Positions 11,691 through 24,709 of a stretch of DNA of 64,000 nt are shown one piece after another. Location: contig BCKC01000006.1 of NCBI GenBank assembly GCA_001600455.1, positions 1,178,001 through 1,242,000 on the forward strand, written 5' to 3'. The notes below the pieces were generated by a model. The model ran no database searches. It was not told the DNA's origin and saw nothing but the letters and a program-made list of their open reading frames with translations. The DNA comes from Endocalyx cinctus. Taxonomy: Eukaryota; Ascomycota; Sordariomycetes; Amphisphaeriales; Apiosporaceae. Position numbers and translations under genes: made by a program. How positions within the stretch are numbered: position 1 is the stretch's first letter; every line of letters begins with the position of its first letter.

Positions 11691-13348
11691 AATTACGTGA
11701 CAGGATGTCGATATCAAATTTTTTTCCCTTGTTGATTATGATCGTTTTATACACCATAATTAGAAATGAAGAGGTTAATAATACTGACCTCGAAAGATTC
11801 AAAAGAATATCTTGCTCAGTATCAATTCTTCGTATCTCTCTTATTTATAGGATGTAGATTATCGCTCATCCCTTTGGTATTAAGGGAATAACCTAAACCG
11901 GACCATGGACTAGAAAACACTACGGAGTTCCTCTTTCATATAAAGAAACCGAGATCGAGGAAACTGGCATAATCAGGATGAAGACGTCATTATCGATCAA
12001 CAAGTACTGGCCTACGCCACGCTGATCGTTTATATACTCTTTCCTCTATGCTAGCAAGGCGGGGGTGATAACTTCAAGGATCTATCCCGAGTGATGCTTT
12101 CTCCTCTCCTGCTCTTCTGACCGGTCACCCCCTTCCCCGGAGAGGGGTGCATGTTTTCCCCTCTCCCAATTTCCTTCGCATCATCGTCACCCGCCTATCC
12201 CCCCATACTCCCCCTTATCTGGAGAGGACATCAAGTCTTCAGATACATCAATCATGTCACATCCAACAGTGAGTATGGTCAAGAAATGACGCTCAAAGGA
12301 GAGGGTGATAGGAGGGGAACAACTTGAGGTATAATTAGGATTGTCCACTTCATTTTGTACAGTATTGCTGGGTCATAATGTAAGCCGGTGTTGTTAGTGA
12401 TGTTACCTCCTCTAAGTAATTTTCTGTAAACAGGACAAAATATATTGCCCATTGCTCATGTATGATATTCAGTACCACCCGTTTACCATAGCTTGACTTT
12501 CGTATAGCGGCTAAGAGGATTTGCTGGGTGTTATCTACCGGGACATTTTGAAACAGAGTTCCTCATATTATAACGTCTTAATTAGGCAGCGAGAAGTAAA
12601 AAAGTGAAATACTTATTCTAATTTCTTCTTATCAGTACAATGGGCGAACAGTTCCATGTATCTTAGGCCCAGCAAAAAGTATATTATAAATTATTTAATT
12701 GGACAACGACTGGGAACGCTTGTATAAATCGAATTGTGCGTGCCTAGGAAGGCGTCACGAGACTTCACACCAGTGGACGACTTAAGAAATACCCCTAGAT
12801 ATATAGATACATCGATCTCAATCTTTTCTTGAAACGTGCTGTACTATATCAATTGTTACTGAATTCAAGGCATCAGGAATATTGCCGATATTCAATAATA
12901 AGTCGTCTTTTGAGACTCGAAATAGCTTGCTTCAATCCAAGATATCGGATGGTATGCCGTGTAACCATGTCAATGATATCATCAAGCCAGAATGGAAATG
13001 AATGGTAAGGTGGGATATAATAAAAGAGATCAAATTACAGAGGCCATATACGATGGCCTTCATAAGTAAATTTCATATGAAAATGAATCATAACTAATAA
13101 GGGATAAGTAGACGGAAAAGGAAGCAGGCACATGACGAAGGCCTACAGCTACTACAATCTTAAGCTTCATTATTACTCGATCAGATGATTTTGATGCCTT
13201 GGATAAGCTGACAAAAGCCCAACGGAGGAGATGGCAGCGCTACCCCGGCTCTGATTAATTTCCTTGTGTCGAACAAGACAACTTGCCATTATACAGATAT
13301 CTTCATCGAACTGTATTGTTTGAACGGAAAATGTGTTATGATGATGAG
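11691..13348. other. Intergenic, no supported gene
   Basis: AT-rich with a pyrimidine/C-rich patch at about 12090-12240. No ORF with domain features, no convincing splice chain and no RNA gene was recognised. Confidence 0.5.
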
Positions 13349-13385
13349 TTTTTTTTTTTTTTTTCTAAAAAAAAAAAAAAAAAAA
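13349..13385. repeat. T16-CT-A19 inverted homopolymer
   Basis: Sixteen T, then CT, then nineteen A. It could fold as a near-perfect hairpin, or be a slippage-prone homopolymer pair. Confidence 0.85.
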
Positions 13386-13453
13386 GAAGCCCCGATAATA
13401 GTATTCTATCATGATATCAATCCCTGGCGGACTGTTAAATGCTCCAGCTATCT

Positions 13454-13912
13454 CTATAATAAAGGAAAGCAGCTCGCAGTCTGACAGAGGTAGATGCATG
13501 ACCGATTTTCCAGAATATATTTAGACCCAATGTTCTCCGTGAGCTCTGGTGTGTGGTTTCGAGCGCCACTGTTGCAATCGCCCGGCTTGGAGATTATCGC
13601 AATATCATATATCCACCTTCCGTAAAAGACATTCTGGCGCTGATATTGAAGTGTAGTGTAAAGGTTGAATGCCACGGTAGCAGGCACTACGACAGGCTTT
13701 ACAATGGATACGTGGTCCCAGTGCTGCCGTGTCACGCATTGCCGAGAGGGACTACTTGTGGTGTTGCAGGCAAGCTTGCATAAGTGATAATTAGAATTTT
13801 GCACAGCAGCCCGACTAATACGGGTATGCTTCTGGATGGAATTATTGATTTTACTTGTGACTTGCATCCAGAGCAAACAAACTTCAACCGGGCTTTCGAG
13901 ACCAACCGGCAT
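13454..13912 (-). pseudogene. Unrecognised Cys-containing ORF, possible relic of a secreted protein
   Basis: An open frame of about 150 codons. The downstream 100 residues look protein-like: CNTTSSPSRQC, then VVVPATVAFNLYTTLQY, YGRWIYDIAIISKPGDC, and several further Cys near the end (SC-IYLC-TASCF). The upstream 50 residues are less convincing and overlap another open frame that contains a hydrophobic stretch (IVATLLLC), so the real N-terminus may lie in a different exon or frame. I do not recognise the family. Its position between two decayed genes makes a relic likely, but no stop interrupts the best-looking part, so an intact exon is also possible. Confidence 0.3.
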
Positions 13913-13949
13913 AAGAGGAGGGTAGCTACTATACCTTCATGCCACAATC

Positions 13950-15491
13950 AAACGAGTTTTTTTCTTTGTCTCACGCGGAGCGACATCATTGACCAAGAAT
14001 ATTTCTCGTCGGAATTACAGCATCCTATTCAATTCTAAGTATTACATGGTATCTTGTCGCGTGCATAACATACTTTGGGGAAACACTGCTTGTCACGCAG
14101 TAGGCTACTGCTAATTACCTGATGATTAATTACTCGCCTTGATAGACTAGTCACTAAATCACCAGCACTGATCGCATCGCTATATCACCTCCAACACTAG
14201 AGAGTAGTGGAAATATAGAGGTTATACTCCATATGATATAATCACGGGCGAAGACTGAAAGACAAATATTTACAGACCAATTAGTCGGGCTCGAAGTTGG
14301 GATCCCGTACCGAAGTCGCCGGTCTCGTTTTCGGACTCTTGAGGTAGCAGACTCAATCTAAAGGGCTACGTAGGGAGGCAAGAGGTAATAGCAACCATAA
14401 AAGCCACCGTTGGATGATACAGGTGATCTAGAGATGATTAGACAAACAGTTTCGCATAATATAGCGTGATAGCTAAGTTCTTCCTACGTACCGGGGTCTC
14501 ATTGCCACGACTAAACCAGCACAATATTGGAATTAATTAATTGCAATCGATCTGTTGAAATTTGAGAGATAATTAATATTATCCATAATTTCCTTGACTG
14601 ACCTAACCTGTTCTTGAAATATCATAAGCCCAAGGTAAGACTGAAAATCTACTGACCCCTTCATAAAACTGCCTCCCCCCCCTTTCTTTTCTTTTTTCTT
14701 TTTTTCTTTTTTTCTTTTTAAGGTTATATCTCTGTCAAAGAAAGTATGTGGACGCGAAGAACGATAGAAAAAAAGAGATCCATCATGTGGTATGTCCTGA
14801 TGTTTATCACACAGCCTGAGCATACTCAAGGGGAAGGGGAATAGCAATACCCACTTGTCTATCAAACTGTTCTACGCGTATAACTTCACTCAGGTTAATC
14901 TATCAGTAAACGGCCTCAGAGACCACTCTTAAGGTAACTGGCTAGATTCTAGGTTCGCTTTACTACAAACCTGTCAACCTAATTTGATGCACTTGGCACT
15001 TATATACTACGTATGATTTGTTACATGAGCCAATCTAGTGTTACAAAAAAGGCTAGTGGAAGGTGAGTGCTGTTGTTCATGGGTTACTCGTTTTGCTGTT
15101 TCTACCATCAAAACCAGTGTATCCCGCAATTTGTGAGATAATTTATGATCAACCGTGAATGTTCTCTGTTCCCTTGATACACTCCGGGTAGTAAACCAAT
15201 TTCAGCAGTTTTGTTAGACTTGTGAGGACATTGTTACGAGATACTGATATGCCACTAACTAATCAAAGGTGGAGAGTTGTAGTTGTCAGCGTATTATCAT
15301 TCACAGCTGCGAAAGGTCTGCCACAAGTCTGTGTAGGTCATAGCTGGACCATATCGTTAAATTAATTCGTAAGTGATAGTTACTGACTATGGCACGGGCG
15401 TGCAAATATACTTTCATGTTTATTCGGCATAATTAATCTAGACTACGAACCATATATTCTTAACCATTACAACGCATATCTCTCCCTGCAT
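13950..15491. other. Intergenic, no supported gene
   Basis: AT-rich. The open frame at about 14533-14865 (-) is dominated by Lys/Glu from a polypurine tract near 14685-14722. Nothing else was supported. Confidence 0.45.
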
Positions 15492-16570
15492 TAATTACAT
15501 CTGAAAACATGGGAGACGTTCCAACGTATGTGTGGTATAATGAAAAACGAGTAGTCTCGATGCCACTGATGTCACTAGTCCCGGATCAGAGGGGCAGTGC
15601 TGTTTACCAGTAATGAACCAACCTATGGTCGTTTCGTCAGTTCTATGGGGTGATAGATCTAGGCCCAAAGCCAAAATCGACAACCATCACTTGTGTAATG
15701 CAACTCGAAAACCACAAGATCGAGTCGTTGGCAATCAGTACGGTCAACAAGTCAAGAACCTTTCTGCATACCTGAATAATGAGGAGAATTGAGTAAGTAA
15801 TGACCGATAATGTGCTCTTCGACCATGTCAATAAAACTGGTCTCGTGATGGTAGTGGGCTTCGGTATGTAGACTCGGTAAGATCTCCGACCAGCTTACTA
15901 TTATCTGGAATCGCTTGTGCTAATATGCATATTGTGGCGCCATTGAGCCGATCAGGCGCTTGAGTGAATTTGGCTTCTTGACCCGTCACGCTGGATAAAA
16001 TTAGCTGGAACCACTTGGAATAGTCTTGTACGAGTATGCCGAGGTGCCGAAACCCCGGAATATGCTCTCGTCTTTTGTCTACCATGGGTGTCTGTGGCGA
16101 AATGTTTAACTACGGAGACATGGTCGACAAAACTGCGATATTGTTCACTTTGAATTTGACCTTGGCTCCGGGACTACCCGTAAACTATTAACATTAGACA
16201 CTCCTCTTCGTGCTCCGAAGTAGAATCACGCGCTCTCTAGTAGTGTGCGTGGTATACATGCTGTACACGAGAAGGAGCTCGAGCTTAGAAATCTTGTTAT
16301 GCGATGCAAGTACCCAGATCTCAACTTATACGTCCACGAACTAGTACCGGAGAATTCTCACCCATTACAAGCGAGTGCTTGACCTCTTTTCACCCAGTGA
16401 ACGGAACAGACCCGCGAGTGACCCCGTAATAAACGGGCACCTAGACTCGGGCGTCAGTCCCGAATATGCCGACAATTCCAGCCAAACCTGTAAATGCAAC
16501 CATTACTGAAAACACCCATGGTATCAATGCTGCTCCTAGATTAACGCCAGCCGGCCATAAAGCATATAAA
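15492..16570 (-). pseudogene. Decayed gene, family not recognised (one membrane-like segment)
   Basis: On the minus strand a protein-like track is interrupted repeatedly. It starts with a hydrophobic segment (LWPAGVNLGAALIPWVFSVM..., about 16560-16450) ending in TAG. It continues after several stops with STMSP, a TAG where a Trp would fit, LNIS, then RREHIPGFRHLGILVQDYSKWF and DRLNGATICILAQAIPDNSKL (about 16085-15900). PSRDQFY is followed by TGA, again in a Trp-like position, then HGRRAHYRSLLTQFSSLFR. A possible GTATGC donor follows and then a frame with more stops. The two Trp-like stops fit C:G to T:A changes. I cannot name the family. An intact multi-exon gene is unlikely because stops fall inside otherwise continuous protein-like blocks. 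Confidence 0.5.
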
Positions 16571-16582
16571 CTAGCCGATTGA

Positions 16583-17791
16583 TCAGCCAACCATACTGTC
16601 ATCAGCGATACCTTTATCCTTGCGCTCGTCCTGCAGCATTCGTATCAGTTTGTTGATGGTGCCGCCATCGCGAAGCTTTTCTACTTCTCCCACAGCATCC
16701 TCTTCGTCCATGCCTTCGGCCACGTATTCTTTAATTTTGTCCCATATGACCTTGCGTCTCGAGTACCAAGTTCGACCTCGCGGCTCGGGTCGCCATCTTG
16801 AGCCCCACTGTTGGTCAAGCATCTCGATTGCGGGCTGACCGTCCATGCCTTCTCGATATTCTCTCCAGACTTCTTCGACCGTTCCGACGGTTCGGTAGTC
16901 GTATTGAGGCGGGCCGGCGGACTGAGGTGTGTGCACAGATTGAACTGGTTGCATCGAGTGGACAGGAGAAGTCGGAGGAATTCGAGTGGGACGAGTTGGT
17001 GTTTGAGCGGCAGGAGGTCGCGTGGACACCGGAACAGTGGATACTGACGGGGGCGGTGGTGGGTGGGGGGGAGCATGTACGATAGGTCGTAGCGACGAAT
17101 CTCGCGACGTTAAAGCCTACGGGCGCACATTTTAGCAGGCAACGCAATAAATATCGTGGGAGTATGAAGGTGCGCAAGAAAATACTAGCGGACCTACCGA
17201 TGCGGCAGATTGATATGAAGCTACCAGGCTCCCTCTTAGCTCATTTAGCTGTTGATTGATATGGTCGTATTGTGTAGAAATATGTGCGACGTATTGTTGA
17301 TGTTGTAATTGAATCTGAAGGATAGTAGCTATTAACTGCTCCGGCGTTCTACCTAAGAGCTGGTCTTCGGTGACGACACCAGGCATGGGCATAGCGGCGC
17401 GTGGTTGGGGATAAGATTGGGGTAAGACGGGGGATGCTTGCGTCGAAGAAAAAGCTGCCAAGGGAGTCGGAGTCGGGATGGGAATGGCTCGATGAGCAGA
17501 AGTAGCTTGCCTTTTGGATGGGGCAGCGTTTGTGCCGGGGCCACGGTGCTGCAGATCAGATGCAGCTGGTCGCTTCAATGTGGTTGCAGCAGCGGTAGTG
17601 GTAGTAGTAGTAGCAGTAGTAGTAGTAGCAGCAGGGCCAGGGAGGGGGGCGGTAGTGTTAGCGGTAGCTGTACCTATGACTACTGCAGGTGGTGCCGAAG
17701 CTGGAATTTGAGATGGAGCCGTGGCTACAGTAGTAACGGCTGATGGGGGTGGTATGCTTTTGGTAATGCCGATCGAGGGCGAAGGAAGCAT
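16583..17791 (-). CDS. Gcr1_C-domain DNA-binding protein
   Basis: Putative nuclear transcription regulator. Exon 1 is 17791-17198 and exon 2 is 17116-16583; the intron (17197-17117, GTAGGT...CCGTAG) joins SYQSAAS to ALTSRDSSL in phase 0. The product is about 375 aa. Residues 1-130 are Thr/Ala/Pro-rich low complexity, from a GTAGTAGTAG-type codon run near 17590-17635. A short helix-forming stretch (LIATILQIQLQHQQYVAHI, about 145-185) may be a coiled coil. After a Pro-rich linker comes the Gcr1_C domain (about 275-350): TVEEVWREY, QQWGSRWRPEPRGRTWYSRRKVIWDKI. This domain binds DNA in yeast Gcr1, Msn1 and Hot1. The open frame extends to a TTG at 17833, but 17791 is the first ATG. Target genes are unknown. 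Confidence 0.85.
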
Positions 17792-20700
17792 GGCGAGTGG
17801 TGGTAGTAGTCGAGTAGTCACATAGGCAGGCAAGCAGCAGACTCGCCGACTGGTTGACTACCAGAGCTACCTAATGCTGGTCGGGTTACTGGGGATGAAA
17901 GCTGGGCAAACTGGGGGGGAGGGATGGGATAGGATTGACTAGTGTAGCTGTATTTCCGAAATTGAATCTAAGTGGATGGTGAAAAAACGGGACGAAATAA
18001 TAAAAGGGAAACCCGACATGACAGAACATATATATGTATATTACAAAGGAAAACCAAGACGCAAAGAAAATATCACCAATACCGAATAAACGGATAAAAT
18101 TTCGAATATAAATTTAATCGGCCTAAACCAGACAAGATAGGACCAGACGGAGGTCCGGACAACCCGGGTTTGAGATTGGATAATAGTACTATGTCGACGT
18201 AGTGAGAAGACAATGATAATGACAACGAAAATATAACGTATGTGAGATTGCAAGAACTCGGGTTAACTGAGTGACGGCTTGGTTTGAGGTGAGAAACGAA
18301 ATGAGATGGCAAAGTTTGTTTTAACAGTAGTGGTGGTAGCGGTAATAATAATAATAAGTATGATAATTATAATAATAGGGTGGAAATGGGAGAGGTAGGT
18401 ACGATGCGTGGAATTGCTAAGTCTTTGTGTCCGTCGGCGTATGGACATCTCTGTATGTGTGTGTTTATGCTACCTAGGCAGAGGTCTATTGGATCATTGT
18501 ACGTAGGTCGTAGCAGTATGATGCATGAAGACTACCTACCTAGTAGCAGGTATGAATGTATGCACGTACATAGATGGCCGACAGATATATCACGGCAAGA
18601 GACGCTGAATGCAGATGGACGTAATAAATTTAAATAATGAGATACGAAGGGAGGGATTTGCGGCGAAAGCTTGAATATAACATCTAACCTAGTATACACG
18701 TCGTTGATACTTTACTTATTACTTGTTAAGTTGTGGATCTTGGTCGTTGAGGTAATGATGGGATGTTGTATTGGTAGTGCGGGCGCAAGCGCGGGTGTGC
18801 AGCTGCCTACCTTGTAGCTTCTGCGAGCATTATTCTACATATACAGTGTTAATGTGTGAAAATGTAGTTGGTAGGTAGATGTAGACATGTAGAAATACCT
18901 ACAGGCAGACAAGGAATTGTAAAATATAAAGTTGGTATGAGTTACAATTACGGGAAAGGTATACAGACAACCAGACAGCTTGGAGCTTTTGTATTATTTC
19001 AACGTCAGCTATATTAGGTACCTCTAAGGAGATCCGTTACCTACTTACTTGGTTAAGTACTAAAGTAGCATTACCTGCTAAGTACTAAAGTAACTAAAGG
19101 TTAAGCTTAGTAGGCAGTAAGTAATTATAATTAGTAGTATACCTTAACTTCATAAATATATGTAAACACGTATGTAGGTTATAGTATATAGCAAAAACCA
19201 AACCGTTATACGAAAGAAGGGGGAGAAAAAAAAATAGAGAGAAAATGTTATGATTTCTTTTTCTCCCTCCTCTGACTTAGTTCTCTTCTCTCTCTTTTCT
19301 TTTTTCTCTTTCTTCATACAATTATGTTTTTTTCTTAAGATATAATTTACTGGGATATACTACTTAATTTTTACCGTTAAGTAAGTAATACAAATAGGTG
19401 AAGAAGTACCTTAGAACTAGGATACTTACTAAGTAGTAATCTAGAGTCCCGTTACTCTGGTTTCCAAATACTTGATGCACTACCCTTGTTTATGCATCCA
19501 ATCCACTTAGTACCCTAGCTCGGTCAATGTCGCATCTATCCCAGCTTTTAGACCTTGCCGGCATACCTCCAAGCTTATAATTATTTTCCGATCTCTGTAA
19601 ACCGACAGTATTGGACAACCAGTATATTAGATCATGCATACCTTAACGATATAGTATATAACAAACAATATACATCTTTGAGGACAGAGATACCCCATGA
19701 CTCTGAGGCTCTATTACACTATCGCCTATCCATGGATATTTATCAGAAATTAAAAGAAGAGGGATGAGGTAAGAGAGGAAAAGAGGAAAAGAAGAAGAGA
19801 GGAAGAGAAAAAGAGAGGGTTAAACAAAAAAGAGAAGAAAAAAAAGGTAAAAAGGGCTGCCGCTGTTTGCCATCATCTATACCGTCAACATCCTCAAAGT
19901 TATGTCTCATTTCCCCTCTTCGCTCGCTTTTTGTTTTCTGATGGTGTATTATTCCTATGCCATACAGATTATATATCGCCGGGCGGTTATCTTCGAAATA
20001 TAAATCATGAGACCTCTCCTTCTCTTGGCTTTCGAGTAAGATCATTTACACATAGTCTAGGGTATCATACATACGCGCCCATTTACGGAGAGGACTCCGT
20101 GATGTAACATGATCTTGAGTACAGAATTGTAGGTAAGATATGAATAAGGGTGTGCTTCGGCTCATCGTAATCCCGCAGGATATGTACACGTATGTATATA
20201 TATGTATATCGTGACTCTCATCCATGCGATGCTCATGCAAGACCTTATTTACCTAACATCAAAAACTGTAATTCCCGTCGCTATGTCCCCACACTTGGAA
20301 ACTCTCCTCGGAGTAATCTGTAGGTTGTAGATACCCAATACCTGCGTAGAGGCAAAGTACCTAATCCGCATGAATATATCAAAAGAATACATGGATAAAA
20401 CAAAATATGATGAACTTAGCTATCCTTACGCTGGTATCGGTACGACCAACACTACTCAATACATATGTGCCTATACTAGTTATTGTTTTCCAAATATCGC
20501 AAGTCTCCAAATCGATGATTCCAAGTTGAACATTCAGTAAGTACTGGTACGGTACAGTACGCCTTGAGAGGCCTTTATGCCATGCTTGGTTAATCATCGT
20601 GTAAAACTGTGATGCTTGAGGCGTAATGTCGTGCTTATTTCCTGCACTGCCCCGAACGTGCATGTAAAGCTATGGGCTGCGGGTTTGTCGTGTATTATAA

Positions 20701-23700
20701 GTTTAGATAAAAGTGATCTGCCCTTCTATCTATGTTATTTTAATGAGCTAGTTGGTACAGGGCATTAATCGACCACGAGAAACAGAACAGACGCAATACA
20801 ATTTAGACACTCGGTTCCTTCCCGTCGTTCTGTTAGCAGTACCAAACGGTTGGTAAACTGGTGAAGGGGATAAGCCGATGTTGCTCTTGATTATGTTATG
20901 TATATACGGTATAATCGATTACTTATGATGTCAGTTTCAACATTAACTTATTTCTCTCTCGCCTTCTCTCTCTTCCCCCCTCCCCTGGAGACTGAGTCCC
21001 GGCTATTATGGATATGACAGGGACTGCTAACAAAATCAACACACCTTGGTTGGTCAAGACGGCATTAATGAGCATCAGATGGTTCTTCCCCCCCTTCCCT
21101 TTAAATTTTATACTATTCCAAGTGTATAGATCTGGGTATTTCATATAATTTCGTCCGTATAGACCGGATATGCTTGCCATTGGTGGCTAGTTGACGATAG
21201 CACACGGGCATATTTCCTTGGGTACGAGTATGTAATCGCGATGGAATTAAGAACGCTTTCCCAGCAGCATCAACTCGGAATCAGATGCTCTTGACTAGTT
21301 TGGTGGAAGTATCATCATCTTTTGATCAAGACACACAAATCCTTGGAGCCATGTCATGGGCATATACCAACCGAACAATGTCGACACATTTGGATTCCCC
21401 CCCCCCCCCCCCCCTCTCTCTTTTTTTTTCTCCTATGGTATTAAGATAAAATAGGCTTCTTATGAAGTAAAGTGTTTCATTTCTAATTGATACCTTCGCT
21501 CTGCGATCTCCCTGAAAAGCCCATATAAGACGGATTCGCGATGTTTCGTTATGAGAACTGGGTACGAGCTTCCAAATCTCGTTCCAAAATAACAATTATA
21601 GTTCTTCCGAGTCAGCAGGGTGTAAAAAGGTATCAGAGACGATAATTCATTCCGCGCAAGAAAAAGATTAAGAGTAAGGCAAGCCATATACCTAATATCA
21701 CATGTACGATATCAATTGTCTCTCCATACCCAGCAATTGGAGTTTTTTTTTTTTTTTTTCACCCTGCAGCCCTCGCAATATATCTTGTCACGCACGTTTA
21801 AAAGAAAATGACCACTCTCTAGGTTGTTATAGCGCACACGAAAGCCCTCATCATGATCCAGAGTATATGGCAGTAGAGAAATTACGCTGGGGGCATAGCA
21901 TATTAGTAACTAAGGGGATGTGGCGTGCCTATAAGTAAAATAAGTAGTTTGCTCGAATAGAGATTACATTGTCTCATGCTCTCCCCCCATTGATGAAGAA
22001 GTAATCACCTCTCCGAGACAGCACCTTTAGCCCGGTAGGGTTTTGGAAATTAGTATATCGAGTATATATCTCAGTATACCGCGTTAGAGATGCTAAAAGT
22101 AGCAGGAGATGCTGCAAGCGCACAGGGAACAGCGTGCCTATAACATACTTATGCGAGGCCTAGGACCAGGAGGCCAGCTATGTTTTATGGCAGGCGAAGC
22201 TCTGTCATACACGGTTTACTCTTAGCACAGCCAGCCACGCTTGACCGAGGACGCTAGGCATACATATTATATCTACCTAGCACATATATGCGTCTAGCTG
22301 CGAACGTCTTGCAAGGAAGTACATGTTATGCAGAATATATAAAAGGCAGCCGGCGACTAATAACGGCGCGTTAAGGACATCGAGTGGTTTGATCTCCCTC
22401 ATTCAATATTTGGGGCCTAAGCCACATATGCCATCTCATGCTGCACACGGTTGATCGTAGAATATATATCAGCAAATCTCGCGAATAAATTTTGGGTTAT
22501 ACACTACCCAGATGACCGAATTTGTGTAGCGGTGGCCTTGTGGCCTGTAGATAATCTGCGACATTGACATATCATCGTGCAGGTAAAAATACATAAAAGG
22601 GGGTTGTGAAGCGTGCAGGTTCTCACGTCATTATAACGTTGATAACATAGATTTCCGATGCTGTATACTATGTAGACTTCGAGGGAGCGACGAGAATAAG
22701 CGGTGGTGGCATATTGATTATGAAGTAGTTTAATAACATGTTAATAACATGTCTTGTATCTCTTACCCCTTGAGATTGCCAACAAGGATCAGACGCCCCA
22801 AGCGGGATATCCGTTGCCCCGTTCGACGCTGGGTTAGGTGTTTTGCATCAATGCTACCCGTATATACTAGTGAATGTTAAGAATTCAAAATATACGTACT
22901 CCGTACAGCCAGGCAGTATATGTATTATACTATATAGGGGTGACAACCTTAGCACAGATTATAATACGTATCTTACCAAGGATTCATATCGGTATAAGCT
23001 TATTCCAAGTTGTGATCCTGGGAACGATATGAGTTTTTGATTTATTATTATTCGGTATTGCAACAATTCTACATCAATAGTGAAAGAGAATTATTTTATG
23101 ACCACGAAAAACCGATAAATGATATTATTTATCTCAACTTTGAACTCGGACCCTAATCTACACTACATTATCCGTTATCGCCTAACTTATAGACTCCACT
23201 AACCACTACGCTACTCTCGGCTACTCTATCCGCATTGCTACGGCAGTGTGGATCCTTTAAGGGCCTTGTTCATCTGTACACAGTAGTGTACGGAGTATAT
23301 GCCTATTGGATGTATTTACAAGTAGGTATGTAATCATATCCATGGATGTATATGGATGTAAGTACGTACTGTAGAAACCCTGACTATCCTGCAAGGGCCG
23401 TCAAGACTTAACAGGCGTTTGTAACCCCCTCCCTCCTCCCCTCCTGCCCTCTCTTTCCCCGCCCCCCTCAAACCACAAAAAAAAACAAAGAGGAAATATA
23501 GATAGTACCATATAGCACGGCTATAATCAACTTACCATATAACAAAATCTTGCTTTGATTAACCAACGTAGTCTCTCTCAGGGCTTGTTGACTTCTTCTT
23601 CTTATTCTTCTTCTAAATTTATATGCTCCGTGCGTGTACAAGGTGCGTATAAGGGTCAAGAAGCCTCGGCTCTACCGTGTTCAGAATCGATCATCAGAAC

Positions 23701-24709
23701 ACTATGCCCTAAGTTAGTTGTGTACTATGTACTGTATATACGCAGATACGCTAAATAGTCGCCGCACGTAGGCGGGTCACGATACTACTTTAATCCACCC
23801 ATGTGCTGGTCTAGCATCGCAACGAGTCAAGCGCTCTGCAGACCGCTTCTTCACCTAGCAAATTTTATGATAATTACCTAACATACTGCAATGAATTTAC
23901 CAACCCTCGGCTGCGTAGCGCCTTTTATCACTCCCGTCATCGGCCTTCCTGCAGGATATCCTATCCTACCTCCAATTGATCTGATGACGATAGTATCATA
24001 TTGGCCAGCCTTTGATTTGATCTATACTTGAGCGAGCAAGCAAGTTTGGCATATGATTGATTGTCCGCCGTACTTGTGCTATCCGAGTACGCCGTCATGG
24101 TTCTCTTTTCTAATCGACCTGACCTATATATACCAAGTGTGAGGAGCTCGATTGATTTCAAGAACGTCAAAGCTGCTGGCCGAGATCACGTTTATCGACA
24201 TCGATCCGTGCAGTAGCTCGCTCGCCTTAAAACGTATGCTCGTCCCTAGTATAGTGTTGAACAAACCTGCATATATGTACATACATAAACAATCCAGTGT
24301 ATCCACCATGATAGTCTTGAGTCGAGAATTATCTGGAGCTTAAGTTTAAACTCGTTTCTACATTTTCGGGGCTTCTCAATTCACCGCTTGTTAACAGTAC
24401 CCAGGGTATCGCATACCGACCGTCTTTGCCTCAGGAGCACCCTGTATTGACTATCATTATCTTCACCTCTTTAATTTGCTTCTCCTGAAATTTGCAACTT
24501 AATTAAATACCCTATATAAAAAATATAATAGAAACGAAACGAAATCTATTTGTTTTCTTCCTCTTTTTGCCTCTTCGTTTCTTATCTAAACTATATTTTC
24601 TTCCTTTCTATTTTTTAATCTTTTCTTTCGGACCGCATGTTCCTCCGTATTGCTTATTGAGCAACTCAACTTGTTCCTATGTATCAAGAAGGCGACACAA
24701 TAGATCGGG
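17792..24709. other. Gene desert of about 6.9 kb
   Basis: No ORF here shows a domain, signal peptide or credible splice chain. The DNA is AT-rich with TACCTAGG-like words (about 18471, 18533, 19016), AATAAT/GGTGGT microsatellite-like patches at about 18320-18380, a polypurine block at 19750-19850, a C run at 21397-21414 and T runs. TACTCCGTAC words lie at 22897-22906 and, reversed, at 23288-23297. It could hold unrecognised noncoding RNA or short orphan genes; I see none I can support. Confidence 0.5.
21397..21414. repeat. Homopolymer C run
   Basis: About 18 C followed by CTCTCTC and a T run. Confidence 0.9.

Noticed and set aside
14533..14865. 110-codon minus-strand frame
   Set aside because: Largely Lys/Glu/Gly from a polypurine tract; no protein-like blocks.
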